Assembly (NCBI RefSeq): GCF_012650175.1
Contig: NZ_JAAILI010000008.1
Coordinates: 62,001-126,000 of the forward strand
Source: Sphingomonas sp. S2M10
Lineage (GTDB): Bacteria > Pseudomonadota > Alphaproteobacteria > Sphingomonadales > Sphingomonadaceae
Length of the DNA stretch: 64,000 nt
Reading direction: 5' to 3'
Within the stretch, counting starts at the first letter, position 1; the number at the start of each line of letters is the position of its first letter. A model generated the notes under the pieces. It made no database searches and was not told the origin of the DNA. It worked only from the letters and a program-made list of their open reading frames with translations. Positions 18,950 through 28,452 of the stretch are shown in pieces. A program made the translations under genes and the position numbers.

Positions 18950-19897
18950 TCAGATGCGGCCCATCGCCAGGAACTTGGCTCGTCGCGCCTGGCGCAGCGA
19001 TTCGGGCGACATGGTCGACAGGCCGGCCAGTGCCTTTTCGATCGCGTCGCCCAGCGCCTGCACCGCCTGGCCCGGCGCGCGATGCGCCCCGCCCAGCGGC
19101 TCCGGCACGATGCCGTCGATCACCTTCAGCTCCTTCAGGTGCTGCGCGGTGACCTTCATCGCCTCGGCGGCGTCCGCGGCCTTGTCGGCGGTGCGCCACA
19201 GGATCGAGGCGCAGCCCTCCGGCGAGATTACCGAATAGACCGCGTGCTCCATCATCAGCACCTGGTTGCCCGCCGCCAGCGCCACCGCGCCGCCCGAGCC
19301 GCCCTCGCCGAGAATCGAGGCGACCAGCGGCACGCCGAGCGACAGGCACGCCTCGGTCGAGCGGGCGATGGCCTCCGCCTGGCCGCGCTCCTCGGCCTGC
19401 ACGCCCGGGAACGCACCCGAGGTATCGACCAGCGTAATCACCGGAATGCCGAACCGGTCGGCCAGCTTCATCAGGCGGATCGCCTTGCGATAGCCTTCCG
19501 GCTTGCCCATGCCGAAATTATGCTTGAGCCGGCTGGCGGTATCGTCGCCCTTCTCATGGCCGAGCACCATCACCCGGCGGCCGCGGAACCGGCCGAGGCC
19601 GCCGATGATCGCGGCGTCGTCGGCGAAGGCGCGGTCGCCGCCCAGCGGCATGAAGTCTTCGATCAGGCCCGCGACGTAGTGCTTGAAGTGCGGGCGCTCG
19701 GGATGGCGGGCGACCTGCGTCTTCTGCCACGGCGTGAGCTTGGCATAGGTGTCGAGCAGCAGCTTGTCCGACTTGGCCTGGAGCGGGGCAATTTCGGCGG
19801 CGATGTCAACGTCGCCGCCCTGGGCGGCGCTGCGCAGCTCGTCGATCTTGCCCTGGAGCTCGGCGATCGGCTTCTCGAAGTCGAGGAATGTCGTCAT
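18950..19897 (-). CDS. accA: Acetyl-CoA carboxylase carboxyltransferase subunit alpha
   Basis: A 315-residue subunit of the enzyme that makes malonyl-CoA for fatty acid synthesis. Family marks are [19 protein letters not shown] at the N-terminus, the ERPHFKHYV block, [23 protein letters not shown], and [38 protein letters not shown], which forms the carboxybiotin and CoA oxyanion sites. Start 19897 is the ATG ahead of the conserved N-terminus; the frame remains open further upstream only because it runs through xerD. It lies 10 bases after xerD on the same strand. Confidence 0.97.
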   Translation of the reverse strand: MTTFLDFEKPIAELQGKIDELRSAAQGGDVDIAAEIAPLQAKSDKLLLDTYAKLTPWQKTQVARHPERPHFKHYVAGLIEDFMPLGGDRAFADDAAIIGGLGRFRGRRVMVLGHEKGDDTASRLKHNFGMGKPEGYRKAIRLMKLADRFGIPVITLVDTSGAFPGVQAEERGQAEAIARSTEACLSLGVPLVASILGEGGSGGAVALAAGNQVLMMEHAVYSVISPEGCASILWRTADKAADAAEAMKVTAQHLKELKVIDGIVPEPLGGAHRAPGQAVQALGDAIEKALAGLSTMSPESLRQARRAKFLAMGRI

Positions 19898-19907
19898 GGG
19901 CGTGGCG

Positions 19908-20819
19908 CTACGCGGAGCCGCGCTTCGCGTCAACGAGGGCCTCGCCGAGCGGATGTCGCTCGTTGACGAGCGCGACCAGCCGGCGACTGTCGACATGGGT
20001 GTAGATCTCGGTCGTCGCGATGTCGGCATGGCCCAGCAGCGCCTGCAATGCGCGCAGGTCCGCCCCGCCTTCCAGCAGGTGCGTCGCGAAGGCATGGCGC
20101 AGGACGTGCGGGCTTACCCGCTCGGGCGGGATGCCGGCGATGCCCGCCAGCGCACGGACGATCTGGTAGAGACGGACGCGGGTGAGATGCTTCTTGCCCG
20201 ATGGGAACAGCCACGGGCTGTCCGGCGGCACCTGCCCCCGCCACAGCGCCACCGCCGCGCGGGCCCGGTCGGAAATCGGCACCAGCCGCTCGCGCCCGCC
20301 CTTGCCCTTCAGGATCAGGAACGGGCGATCCGGATGGATTGCATTGCGCGGCAGCGACACCAGCTCGGTCGCGCGCAGGCCCGAGCCGTAGAGCAGTTCG
20401 ATCAGCGCGGCGAGCCGCAGGTCCAGCGGATCGGGCGGCACCCTCGCCTGCCGCTCGGCAATCGCGGCGAACATCGCATCGACATCGCCCGTGCTGAGGA
20501 TCTTCGGCAGGCGGCGCGCGGTCCCCGGGCGCGGCAGCGCGCTTCCGGGATCGTCGGCGCGGTGTCCCTCCTCCGCCAGAAAGGCGAAGAAGCGGCGCAG
20601 CGCCGCCGACTTTCGCGCCACCGTGGAGCGGGCAAGCTCGCTCCAGCCCCCGGCGAGCCGCTCGATCTCCTCGCGGCCCGCATGCGCCAGGTCACCGCCC
20701 AGTGCCTCGGAGGCGAGGCGCAAATCGGTACCATAGGCCGCGACGGTATTCGCCGCCGCACCCGCCTCGGCGCGGAGCATCTCGAGGAAACGCTCGATCA
20801 GGTCGCGATCGGCGCTCAC
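19908..20819 (-). CDS. xerD: Site-specific tyrosine recombinase XerD
   Basis: A 303-residue tyrosine recombinase with an N-terminal SAM-like core-binding domain and a C-terminal catalytic domain. The catalytic residues are visible: Arg in [14 protein letters not shown], Lys in [13 protein letters not shown], His-x2-Arg in [14 protein letters not shown], His in [12 protein letters not shown], and the nucleophilic Tyr in that last motif. It resolves chromosome dimers at dif with XerC. The start is GTG at 20819, which overlaps the stop of the upstream gene as GTGA. The accA neighbour and the absence of phage genes argue for a housekeeping recombinase. Confidence 0.95.
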   Translation of the reverse strand: MSADRDLIERFLEMLRAEAGAAANTVAAYGTDLRLASEALGGDLAHAGREEIERLAGGWSELARSTVARKSAALRRFFAFLAEEGHRADDPGSALPRPGTARRLPKILSTGDVDAMFAAIAERQARVPPDPLDLRLAALIELLYGSGLRATELVSLPRNAIHPDRPFLILKGKGGRERLVPISDRARAAVALWRGQVPPDSPWLFPSGKKHLTRVRLYQIVRALAGIAGIPPERVSPHVLRHAFATHLLEGGADLRALQALLGHADIATTEIYTHVDSRRLVALVNERHPLGEALVDAKRGSA

Positions 20820-22624
20820 GCCGCGCGCGTGACCGCCTCCACGGCGATCATCCGGGCATAGTTCGCCATCCCCGCTGCCCGCATCGCCGCAACGATGTGG
20901 TAGAGCGCCTCGGGTGTCACCTGATCCCAGCGCGGCGACTGCATGCCGACCCCGGCGAGCAAGGCGACCATAGCCGGCTGGTTGCGCGCGCCGGCGCGAT
21001 CGATCGCCTCGGTCCAGGCGTTGACGCCAGCGATGCCCACCTTGGTCGCCTCGGCGCCGCGTTGCGCATCGGCGGAGGACAGCCGCCCGAGCCCGGCAAG
21101 GCCTGCAAGCAGCATCGCCGCTTTGCGCGGGCTTGCCGCCCCTGCATAGCGCTCGAAATCGCCATAGCCGATCAGTCCGGCAGGCTCGGCGAGCGCCAGC
21201 AGCGCCCAGCCCTCGCTGCCCGGCGCAACCACGCCGCGCCATTGCAGCGCGGCCGTATCATAGCCGGCGGAGAGCATCGAGGCGATCAGCCGATCAGGCT
21301 CGGCGGCATTCTTGTTCGCGGGGATCCAGGCGGCCGCCTTGGCGGTCAGCACCAGCCGGGCATAACGCAGGCGCGGGCTTTCGGCCGCGTCCCACAGGCT
21401 CTTCATCGCCTGCACCCGCTCCGCGGCGGAGCCGGTATAGGCACCGCGCAGGTCACGGGCGGTCTTCTGCAACGGATCGGGGACGTCGTTCGCCTGGTCC
21501 AGCTCCGCATAAAGGTCGAGCAGCGCGGCGTTGGACAGCACGCCCGCCGCCGCCGCCAGCTCCGCCGCGCCGGCACGGTTCACCGGAGCAACGGCGGGCG
21601 ACAAGGCCTGCCAGTAGCGGAACTCCGGCCCGACGGTGGCGAAGAGGTTGTCCGGAATGTCCACTCCGGCCGCGGTCGCCATGCCGAACCGCCAGGCGGA
21701 GAGCGCCGGCACGCCGACCCAGTCGATCGTCACCGCGCGCCGCGAATCGACCCCCATGCCGACCACCTTGGTGGCGAGCAGCGTGTCGAGATCGTTGCGC
21801 GGCTTGCCCTTGGCTGCGGCGTCCAGCCGCTGACCGGCCTCGCTTGGCTTGCCCGCCAGCCCTGCGCAGATCGCCTGGGCCAGCGCCCAGCCGCGATCGG
21901 GGATGGCGGAAGCGGCTTCGTCGACGATCGGGCACACCGATGCCGGATCCCCGGTCGCGAGCGCGACCTGCATCGCGACCCGATCCAGCGCATTGGTATA
22001 GTCGTCAATGTCGACATAGCTGACCAGCCCTCGCGCGGCGGTCGCCTCGCCCATGCGAAGCAGCAGCCAGGCGCGCTCGGCGGCATAATCGGCACCGTTC
22101 AGACCGCGCGGCGTGTCAAGCGGCGACATCAGCGCACGACGCAGCGCGATCGACACCCAGCGCGAGGCGACCGGCGCATCGAGCCGCCGCATCAGCGTCA
22201 CCTGGGTTGCGCCGGCCACGTCGCCGAAGGCATCGGCCGGGAACGGCGCATTGCCCGCCGCCAGGATGCCGATGCGGTTCAGCGGCCGGCGAACGCCCTT
22301 GGGCAGATCATATTGCGAGAGATCGATCGCCGGTGCCGGTGCGACGGCGCTGGCATTGCCTTCCTCGACGTCGAAAGCGTCGCCCCCCATGTCGTCGCCG
22401 ACCGGCGCCACGTCACCGCTCGGCGACGGTACCGCCGCCGGCGCAGCGCTGGGGGTGGGGCTGGGACGCGCGGAGGGCTGCGGCCGCGGCGCCGGCTGAT
22501 CGAAGCCGGGCGGCAACAGCGATTCGGGTGCTTTCTGCTGCTGGCTGAACGCCGGGACCCCGATCGCGGCGAGCAACCCCGCCGCAATCGCGAGCCGGGA
22601 CGCCCTAGTTGGCGAGGTTTTCAA
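20816..22624 (-). CDS. Uncharacterised periplasmic alpha-helical repeat protein
   Basis: A 602-residue protein I do not recognise as a named family. It has a signal peptide (MKTSPTRASRLAIAAGLLAAIGVPAFSQQQ), a Pro/Ser/Ala-rich disordered stretch (about residues 30-75), then roughly 500 residues of Ala- and Leu-rich paired helices that look like a TPR-type solenoid. The start appears to be TTG 22624, supported by GGAGAAGG nine bases upstream, which lies inside the preceding small gene. Its stop overlaps the xerD start as GTGA. An envelope or cell-division scaffold role is possible, but nothing in the sequence proves it. Confidence 0.75.
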   Translation of the reverse strand: MKTSPTRASRLAIAAGLLAAIGVPAFSQQQKAPESLLPPGFDQPAPRPQPSARPSPTPSAAPAAVPSPSGDVAPVGDDMGGDAFDVEEGNASAVAPAPAIDLSQYDLPKGVRRPLNRIGILAAGNAPFPADAFGDVAGATQVTLMRRLDAPVASRWVSIALRRALMSPLDTPRGLNGADYAAERAWLLLRMGEATAARGLVSYVDIDDYTNALDRVAMQVALATGDPASVCPIVDEAASAIPDRGWALAQAICAGLAGKPSEAGQRLDAAAKGKPRNDLDTLLATKVVGMGVDSRRAVTIDWVGVPALSAWRFGMATAAGVDIPDNLFATVGPEFRYWQALSPAVAPVNRAGAAELAAAAGVLSNAALLDLYAELDQANDVPDPLQKTARDLRGAYTGSAAERVQAMKSLWDAAESPRLRYARLVLTAKAAAWIPANKNAAEPDRLIASMLSAGYDTAALQWRGVVAPGSEGWALLALAEPAGLIGYGDFERYAGAASPRKAAMLLAGLAGLGRLSSADAQRGAEATKVGIAGVNAWTEAIDRAGARNQPAMVALLAGVGMQSPRWDQVTPEALYHIVAAMRAAGMANYARMIAVEAVTRAA

Positions 22625-22742
22625 GCGCGACCGCCTTCTCCATGCGCACCGGCTCCTTGGCGGTGTTGCGGCCGGCCAGGGCGAACATGCCGCCCACCAG
22701 AACCACCAGAATCACGAGCAACACGACAAGCATACGCGGCAT
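22605..22742 (-). CDS. 45-residue single-pass membrane protein
   Basis: A short reading frame on the minus strand: MPRMLVVLLVILVVLVGG followed by MFALAGRNTAKEPVRMEKAV and ALENLAN. One hydrophobic helix occupies residues 4-24, and the remaining tail is charged. It ends 20 bases inside the 602-residue gene and carries that gene's ribosome-binding site, so the two are probably translationally coupled. It may anchor or assist the larger protein. I do not recognise it; support is the coding-like composition and the tight overlap. Confidence 0.65.
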   Translation of the reverse strand: MPRMLVVLLVILVVLVGGMFALAGRNTAKEPVRMEKAVALENLAN

Positions 22743-22816
22743 GAAAAACAGTCCATTCCTTGAGCGGTAAGGGCCTTTTGCCCGAGACGGTCCCTCGCTG
22801 TATAGCCCTTCGCACG

Positions 22817-23356
22817 ATGTTACAAACGCATGCGCAACTTAACAGCTGGACCGGCAAGCCCATCGTGTTGGTGGGGCTGATGGGGGCCGGCAAAACCACG
22901 GTAGGGCGCCGTCTCGCCCAGCGTCTGCGGCTTCCCTTCGTCGATGCCGATGCGGAAATCGAATCGGCGGCGGGAATGTCGGTCTCCGACATCTTCGCCA
23001 AATTCGGCGAACCGCATTTCCGCGATGGCGAACGGCGGGTGATCGCCCGACTGGTCGACGGCACCCCCAAGGTGATCGCCACCGGCGGCGGCGCGTTCAT
23101 CAATGACGAGACGCGGGCGCTGATCCTTGGCCAGGCCATCTCGATCTGGCTGGACGCCGAGCCGGCGATCCTTGCCGATCGCGTGCGGCGGCGGGATACG
23201 CGGCCGCTGCTGCGCGGCAAGGATCCGCTGGCGACGCTCAGCGAACTCGCCCGGGTGCGCAATCCCTATTACGCGCTTGCGGAGATCCGCGTCCCCAGCG
23301 TAGCCGCTCCCCACGAAACCACCGTCGAAGCGATCCTGAAGGCCCTGCGCACGTGA
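22817..23356 (+). CDS. aroK: Shikimate kinase
   Basis: A 179-residue P-loop kinase that phosphorylates shikimate in the aromatic pathway. It has the Walker A GLMGAGKTT, the shikimate-binding DADAEIE and FRDGERRVI, the GGGAF motif (IATGGGAFI) and the LID arginines in RDTRPLL. The ATG at 22817 gives the usual family length; in-frame codons back to 22760 are not needed. Its TGA overlaps the GTG start of aroB (GTGA at 23353-23356), a common alphaproteobacterial pairing. Confidence 0.96.
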   Translation: MLQTHAQLNSWTGKPIVLVGLMGAGKTTVGRRLAQRLRLPFVDADAEIESAAGMSVSDIFAKFGEPHFRDGERRVIARLVDGTPKVIATGGGAFINDETRALILGQAISIWLDAEPAILADRVRRRDTRPLLRGKDPLATLSELARVRNPYYALAEIRVPSVAAPHETTVEAILKALRT

Positions 23357-24450
23357 CCACCATCCCCGTTGCCCTTGGCGCACGCAGCTATGACGTGCGC
23401 ATCGAACCCGGCTTGCTCGCGCGCGCCGGCGAGCTCCTCGCACCGCTGTCGCGCGGGCGGCCGATGCCGATCGTGACCGACGCCAACCTCGCCGCGCATT
23501 GCGAGACGCTGGTCGCCAGCCTTGCCGCTGCGGGGGTGTCGGCGCCTGTCCTCACCTTGCCGGCGGGAGAGAGCACCAAGAGCTGGGCGCAACTCGAGGC
23601 GCTGACCGATTGGCTGCTCGAACAGGGCGTGGTGCGCAGCGATCACGTGATCGCGCTGGGCGGCGGCGTGATCGGCGATCTGGTCGGCTTCGCGACCAGC
23701 ATCCTCAAGCGCGGCTGCAACTTCGTCCAAATCCCCACCACGCTCCTCGCCCAGGTCGACAGTTCGGTGGGCGGCAAGACCGCGATCAATTCCAGGGCGG
23801 GCAAGAACCTGATCGGCGCGTTCCATCAGCCTTCGGTCGTGCTGATCGACCCGCAGGTGCTGGACAGCCTGCCCCAGCGCGAGCTGCGCGCTGGCTATGC
23901 CGAAGTGGCGAAATACGGGCTGATCGACGATGCCGGCTTCTTCGCCTGGTGCGAGGCCAACGCGTCGGCCCTGTTCGCCGGTGATCCCGACGCGCGCGCC
24001 CGGGCGATCGGTCATTCGGTGGCCGCCAAGGCACGTATCGTAGCGGCCGACGAGCGCGAAACGATCGGCACGCGCGCGCTGCTCAACCTTGGCCACACCT
24101 TCGGCCATGCGCTGGAGGCCGAGACCGGGTTTTCCGACAAGCTGCTGCACGGAGAGGCGGTAGCGGCGGGCATGGCGCTGGCCTTCGCCTTCTCGGCGCA
24201 GCAGGGCCTGTGCCCCGCGGCGGATGCCGAGCGCGTGGCGGCACATCTGCGCGCGGTGGGGCTGCCGGACGGGCTTGCCGCGGCCGGCGTGACGGCGGAC
24301 GGCGCAACGCTGGTCGGCCATATGCTCCACGACAAGAAGATGGAGGGCAGCACCCTCCCCTTCCTGCTCGCACGCGGCATCGGGCAGACGTACTTGGACA
24401 AGACGGTGGATCTGGAAAAGGTTGCGGCGTTTTTGGATTCACAGCGCTGA
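23353..24450 (+). CDS. aroB: 3-dehydroquinate synthase
   Basis: A 365-residue NAD- and metal-dependent enzyme that makes the first carbocycle of the shikimate pathway. It shows the NAD-binding GGGVIGDLVGFATSILKRG, the VDSSVGGKTAIN block, and the metal ligands in AGYAEVAKYG, NLGHTFGHALE and LLHGEAVAAGM. It begins with GTG overlapping the aroK stop, so it is translationally coupled. A palindromic repeat element starts eight bases after its stop. Confidence 0.97.
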   Translation: MTTIPVALGARSYDVRIEPGLLARAGELLAPLSRGRPMPIVTDANLAAHCETLVASLAAAGVSAPVLTLPAGESTKSWAQLEALTDWLLEQGVVRSDHVIALGGGVIGDLVGFATSILKRGCNFVQIPTTLLAQVDSSVGGKTAINSRAGKNLIGAFHQPSVVLIDPQVLDSLPQRELRAGYAEVAKYGLIDDAGFFAWCEANASALFAGDPDARARAIGHSVAAKARIVAADERETIGTRALLNLGHTFGHALEAETGFSDKLLHGEAVAAGMALAFAFSAQQGLCPAADAERVAAHLRAVGLPDGLAAAGVTADGATLVGHMLHDKKMEGSTLPFLLARGIGQTYLDKTVDLEKVAAFLDSQR

Positions 24451-24458
24451 CGCACATC

Positions 24459-24570
24459 TAAGCCCCTCCCCTTCAGGGGAGGGGTTGGGGTGGGGCAGTG
24501 TCTCACAGAGACCAACCTCCGTTCTGGAATCCCTCCACCCCCAACCCCTCCTCCAAGGAGGAGGGGCTTA
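24459..24570. repeat. Dispersed palindromic repeat, copy A
   Basis: A 112-base element with inverted ends TAAGCCCCTCC and GGAGGGGCTTA. Each end is itself a hairpin (AGCCCCTCCCC-TTCAG-GGGAGGGG on the left, CCCCTCCTCC-AAGG-AGGAGGGG on the right), and the middle is CAGTGTCTCACAG-rich. It fills the gap between converging aroB and the methyltransferase gene, and its right end supplies the TAA stop of that gene. Copy C at 42820 is the same element in reverse orientation. Confidence 0.88.
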
Positions 24571-25545
24571 ATAAGTGTGCAGCCGCTCGATCACCGCGGT
24601 CACCAACGCGATGCGCTCGACATCCGCATATGCCGCGGTCTCCAGCTCCTCGCCGAACACGTCCGGATCGATCTCCTCATAGCGCAGCCGGCAGCCCTCC
24701 GCCGCGGCGAGTTGCACCAGCCGATCGTGCAGCGCATCCTTCCCGCCCACGATGGCGCTGCCGGTGTAGAGCAAAAACCGCCCGCCTGCCGCCAGGCGCG
24801 GCACCGCCTCGCAGGCCATGGCCAGCGCCACCCCGGCGCCGTACAGTTCGCCGCCATCACGATAGGCGCGGCCGGCGGGATCGATGATATAGGGCGGATT
24901 GGCCAGCACCAGGTCGAGCACGCCCGCGATCCCCGACAGATCCTCCCCCAGCACGAACCGCGCTTCGATGCCCGCCGCCTGCGCATTCACCCGCGCCAGC
25001 CGCAGCGCCGCGGGGTTGATGTCGGTCATCACGATGTCGACCTTGGGACAGCCATGCGCGGCGGCGATCGCCCCCGCACCGGCGCCGGTGCCGATATCGA
25101 CCAGCGTCGACCCTTCCCGCTCCGGGCAGCGGCGGAGTTCGTCGGCGATGAAGCGCGCGAAGCGATAGCTGTCGGGGCCGAAGAACACCGCATGGGTATC
25201 GTCGGTCGGATAGGCGGAATGCACCAGCAGGTCGCGCCCGAGGGTCGAGACGCGGACCTTGCTCCGCAGCAGGTCGCCCGCCGCCGCCTCGATCAGGTCA
25301 GCGGTCTCCAGCGCCTCCAGCAACGCCGCATCGAGCAGATCGTGCGCGAAGGGCAGGCTCCAGCCGAAGACATCGCGCAGGTCGGTCGCGCGCTGCCGGT
25401 CCGCCCGGGCGAGCACGCGCGCATGGGTGGCTGGGGTAGGCGTAATGAAGCGGTAGTCCCGCTGCTTGAGAGTGGCGAGCAGGTCGCGCAGGGCCGCCGC
25501 CTCGCCCTCCGCCGTCACCGGCCGCTCCGCCACCAGGCTTTCCAT
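24568..25545 (-). CDS. Class I methyltransferase with NPPY motif (HemK/RlmG-like)
   Basis: A 325-residue protein with an N-terminal helical domain and a C-terminal MTS-type methyltransferase domain. The SAM motif is LVDIGTGAGAGAIAAAHG, the acidic residue is in VMTDINPAAL, and the catalytic LVLANPPYI is present, typical of enzymes that methylate an amide or exocyclic amino nitrogen (glutamine in release factors, or guanine or adenine in RNA). Its two-domain build resembles that of rRNA methyltransferases. Start 25545 is favoured by AAGGGGG six bases upstream. The stop codon lies in repeat copy A. Confidence 0.83.
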   Translation of the reverse strand: MESLVAERPVTAEGEAAALRDLLATLKQRDYRFITPTPATHARVLARADRQRATDLRDVFGWSLPFAHDLLDAALLEALETADLIEAAAGDLLRSKVRVSTLGRDLLVHSAYPTDDTHAVFFGPDSYRFARFIADELRRCPEREGSTLVDIGTGAGAGAIAAAHGCPKVDIVMTDINPAALRLARVNAQAAGIEARFVLGEDLSGIAGVLDLVLANPPYIIDPAGRAYRDGGELYGAGVALAMACEAVPRLAAGGRFLLYTGSAIVGGKDALHDRLVQLAAAEGCRLRYEEIDPDVFGEELETAAYADVERIALVTAVIERLHTY

Positions 25546-25664
25546 GCACATCCCCCTTCGAACCTCCCGCATCAACGTTACGGGTCCGAAGAGGGTCCGG
25601 CGCCATCTGATTGATCCACGGCAATCGCCTTGCCCAGTGCCGCGGCAGCGCCTAGCTCCGTGGC

Positions 25665-27542
25665 ATGCGCATTCTAGCCCTGGCTCTCGCCGCTTCGACC
25701 ATGCTCGTCTCCCCCGCCCTCGCCCAGCAGCCCGCGCTCGCGCCGATCCTCACCACGCCCGAGGCGAAGGATGTGTGGACCCATGCGCGGCCGGAGATCG
25801 CCCGCGTCACCCATGTCGCACTCGACCTGCGCGCCGATTTCGCGAGCAAGACGCTCAGTGGCACCGCGACGCTCGACATCCGCGCCGCAGCAAACGCAAC
25901 CGAGATCGTGCTCGACGATGACGGGCTGGTGATCGCCAAGGTGACCGACGCGGCCGGCAAGCCGCTGCCCTTCACGGTCGGCGCGGCCACACCCGATCTC
26001 GGCGCGCCGCTGATGGTACAGCTGAACGGCGCGCGCAGGATCGTGGTCCACTACGCGACCGCGCCCGGCGCCTCGGCGCTGCAATGGCTCGCCCCTGCGC
26101 TGACCGCCGGCAAGAAGAAGCCCTATCTGTTCAGCCAAGGCCAGCCGATCAACAACCGCAGCTGGATCCCCACCCAGGACAGCCCCGGCATCCGCCAGAC
26201 CTGGTCCGCGACGCTCACCGTCCCGGCCGACCTCGTCGCGGTGGCGAGCGGCGCGCGGATCGACGGCGCCAAGGGCGTGCCCGCGGGCAAGGGCTGGCAC
26301 AGCTTCCGCTTCCGCATGGACAAGCCGGTGCCGCCCTATCTGATCGCCTTCGCGGTGGGCGATCTCGCCTTCCAGCCCGTCGGTCCGCGTGCCGGTGTGT
26401 GGACCGAGCCGAGCATGCTCGCCGCGGCTGCCAAGGAAGTCGCCGATGTCGAGAAGATGATCGACTCCGCGCAGGCGCTGTACGGCCCCTATCGCTGGGG
26501 CCGCTACGACATGCTCGTGCTGCCGCCGAGCTTCCCCTATGGCGGCATGGAGAACCCCACCCTCACCTTCCTCACGCCCACCATCATCACCGGCGACCGG
26601 TCGAACGTCGACGTAGTGGCGCATGAGCTGGCGCATAGCTGGTCGGGCAACCTCGTCACCAACGCGACCTGGTCGGATTCTTGGCTGAACGAGGGGTTCA
26701 CCACCTATTTCGAGAACCGCATCATGGAGGCGGTCTACGGCAAGGAGCGCGCCGCGACCGACGCCGATCTCGAATGGGACGGGCTCCAGCGCGACATCGC
26801 CGATGCCGGCGGCATGGAGGCCCCGACGACGCGGCTGCACGGCGATCCCGGCGCGACCTTCGGCCAGCTCGATTACTTCAAGGGCTCGACCTTCCTGCGC
26901 ACGATCGAGCGCATCGTCGGCCGCGCGCGCTGGGACGCGTATCTGCGCGGCTATTTCGACCGCCATGCCTTCCAGCCGCAGACCACCGCCGGTTTCCTGG
27001 CGGACCTGCGCACGCATCTGGTGAAGGGCGATGCCGGGCTGGAGGCCAATCTCCAGCTCGACACATGGGCCTATGCCGCCGGGCTGCCGAACAATGCCGT
27101 CCACGTCCAGTCGGCGACGCTGAAGGCGGTCGACGCGCAGCTGGCGGCGGTGAATGCGGGCGGGCCGGTTGCGGCGGTGCAGCCGCAGGGCTGGGCGACC
27201 CAGCAATGGCTGCGCTTCCTCAACGGGCTCAACCGCCAGCAGACGCCGGCGCGGCTGAAGGAACTGGACGAGACGCTGGGGCTGTCGGCATCGAACAACG
27301 CCTATGTCCGCTCGGCCTGGGGCGAGCTCGCGATCGCCAACCGCTACGATCCGGCGGTGCCGAGCATCGAAAAGCTGGTCGGCAGCGTCGGCCGCGGACT
27401 GCTGATCTACCCGATCTACAAGGATCTGATGGCGCAGGGCGTGTGGGGCGCGCCGATCGCGCGGCGCTTCTATGCAGCCTCGAAGGCGAGCTACCACCCC
27501 ACCGTTGCGGCGGGTGTGGCCAAGATCGTCGGCGCGGACTGA
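25665..27542 (+). CDS. M1 family metallo-aminopeptidase (leukotriene A4 hydrolase-like)
   Basis: A 625-residue zinc peptidase with a signal peptide ([22 protein letters not shown]). The exopeptidase motif is GGMEN, and the zinc site is HELAH (H320, E321, H324) with E343 in WLNEGF, the HExxH-x18-E pattern. The C-terminal 150 residues resemble the helical leukotriene A4 hydrolase domain, ending with repeated short helices. It probably removes N-terminal residues from peptides in the periplasm. It stands alone, downstream of a divergent methyltransferase. Confidence 0.93.
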   Translation: MRILALALAASTMLVSPALAQQPALAPILTTPEAKDVWTHARPEIARVTHVALDLRADFASKTLSGTATLDIRAAANATEIVLDDDGLVIAKVTDAAGKPLPFTVGAATPDLGAPLMVQLNGARRIVVHYATAPGASALQWLAPALTAGKKKPYLFSQGQPINNRSWIPTQDSPGIRQTWSATLTVPADLVAVASGARIDGAKGVPAGKGWHSFRFRMDKPVPPYLIAFAVGDLAFQPVGPRAGVWTEPSMLAAAAKEVADVEKMIDSAQALYGPYRWGRYDMLVLPPSFPYGGMENPTLTFLTPTIITGDRSNVDVVAHELAHSWSGNLVTNATWSDSWLNEGFTTYFENRIMEAVYGKERAATDADLEWDGLQRDIADAGGMEAPTTRLHGDPGATFGQLDYFKGSTFLRTIERIVGRARWDAYLRGYFDRHAFQPQTTAGFLADLRTHLVKGDAGLEANLQLDTWAYAAGLPNNAVHVQSATLKAVDAQLAAVNAGGPVAAVQPQGWATQQWLRFLNGLNRQQTPARLKELDETLGLSASNNAYVRSAWGELAIANRYDPAVPSIEKLVGSVGRGLLIYPIYKDLMAQGVWGAPIARRFYAASKASYHPTVAAGVAKIVGAD

Positions 27543-27546
27543 TCCC

Positions 27547-27690
27547 ATGCCGCGCGGCGTCGCCAAGCAGGACCTTCCCACCAAGACCTGCCCGGTCTGC
27601 CAGCGCCCGTTCGCGTGGCGAAAGAAGTGGGAGCGCGATTGGGAGAATGTGATCTATTGCTCGGATCGGTGCCGGCGCGCGGGGAAGTGA
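27547..27690 (+). CDS. DUF2256 zinc-ribbon protein
   Basis: A 47-residue protein with the family pattern [32 protein letters not shown]: two CxxC-type pairs that should hold one zinc. DUF2256 proteins often sit beside photolyase or cryptochrome genes; here none is close, though a BLUF photosensor lies elsewhere in the window. It starts four bases after the peptidase stop, and so probably shares its transcript. The function is unknown. Confidence 0.9.
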   Translation: MPRGVAKQDLPTKTCPVCQRPFAWRKKWERDWENVIYCSDRCRRAGK

Positions 27691-27701
27691 TACTGCACGC
27701 A

Positions 27702-27727
27702 AGCCCCTCCCCTTCAGGGGAGGGGCT
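27702..27727. repeat. Dispersed palindromic repeat, short copy B
   Basis: AGCCCCTCCCC-TTCA-GGGGAGGGGCT is a perfect eleven-pair hairpin equal to the left end of copy A. It sits between two converging genes and may act as a transcription barrier for both. Confidence 0.88.
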
Positions 27728-27739
27728 AAGCGTTGGTCC

Positions 27740-28099
27740 TCACTGATAGCGCAGCGTCTTCCCGAAGCCCGTATTCGTCTTCGCCATCTTGGCGAGCTTG
27801 CGCAGATAGGCCTTCACCTCGCGCTCGAAACGCTGATCGCTGCGCACCCCGGCGCGATAGAAATCGTCTTTCTTCAGCAGTGCCTTGAGCGCGTCGCCGA
27901 ACCGCGCCTGATCCTCGACCGCATCGCTGTGCCGGAACTGCTCGCACACCCATTCCTCGGCGGCGGCCTTGTCATACTCGTCCTCGCGGTCGCGGCCATA
28001 GCGGTCGGCCACGTCCTGGTCCGCGCGCGCGGCCTTGATCCGGCGTTCGAGCCAGAGGCGGACCTGCGCCGGATCCCATGGCGCCTGTGCTTCGCTCAT
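27740..28099 (-). CDS. Conserved hypothetical protein (small, helical)
   Basis: A 119-residue soluble protein I cannot name. It is rich in charged residues and predicted fully helical (WLERRIKAARADQDVADRYG, VCEQFRHSDAVEDQARFGDAL, VKAYLRKLAKMAKTN), with no signal peptide or metal motif. Its ATG overlaps the DUF423 stop by four bases (28096-28099), which ties it to the DUF423-Kef-scaffold run upstream. The coding reality is supported by that coupling and by composition. Confidence 0.7.
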   Translation of the reverse strand: MSEAQAPWDPAQVRLWLERRIKAARADQDVADRYGRDREDEYDKAAAEEWVCEQFRHSDAVEDQARFGDALKALLKKDDFYRAGVRSDQRFEREVKAYLRKLAKMAKTNTGFGKTLRYQ

Positions 28100-28437
28100 T
28101 TCGGGATCTTCAAGGCCAGCGCCCAGGCCAGCCACAACCAGCCGACGATCAGGGCCGCCCCGCCGAGCGGCGTCACCGCGCCGAGCCAGCGCGGCAGGCC
28201 GAGTGCCATCAGGTACAGCGTGCCGGCGAACACCAGGCCGCCGCCCACGAACAGCCAGGCCGGCCCGCGCGCGCCGAGCTGCAGCGCCACCAGCGCCGCC
28301 ACCGCGTGCACCAGCTGATACTGGCCGCCGGTCTTGAGCCACTCGACCGCCTGCCCCTGCGCGCCATGCGCGCCGAACGCGCCCGCCGCCACCGCCATCG
28401 CGCCCGAAAGCGCCGCCAACACCGCAATCCAGTTCAT
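28096..28437 (-). CDS. DUF423 family membrane protein
   Basis: A 113-residue protein with four predicted membrane helices. It shows the family marks VAAGAFGAHGAQ, TGGQYQLVHAVAAL and TPLGGAALIVGWLWLA. DUF423 (YgdD-like) proteins are inner-membrane proteins of unknown function. It follows the Kef-type antiporter by 15 bases and overlaps the next gene by four, so it is part of one transcript. Confidence 0.9.
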   Translation of the reverse strand: MNWIAVLAALSGAMAVAAGAFGAHGAQGQAVEWLKTGGQYQLVHAVAALVALQLGARGPAWLFVGGGLVFAGTLYLMALGLPRWLGAVTPLGGAALIVGWLWLAWALALKIPK

Positions 28438-28452
28438 GCGCTCGCTCCCGCC

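Noticed and set aside
19908..20819. Tyrosine recombinase as a sign of an integrated element
   Set aside because: Length and motifs match XerD and the neighbours are accA and coupled housekeeping-type genes; no att repeats or cargo genes are present.
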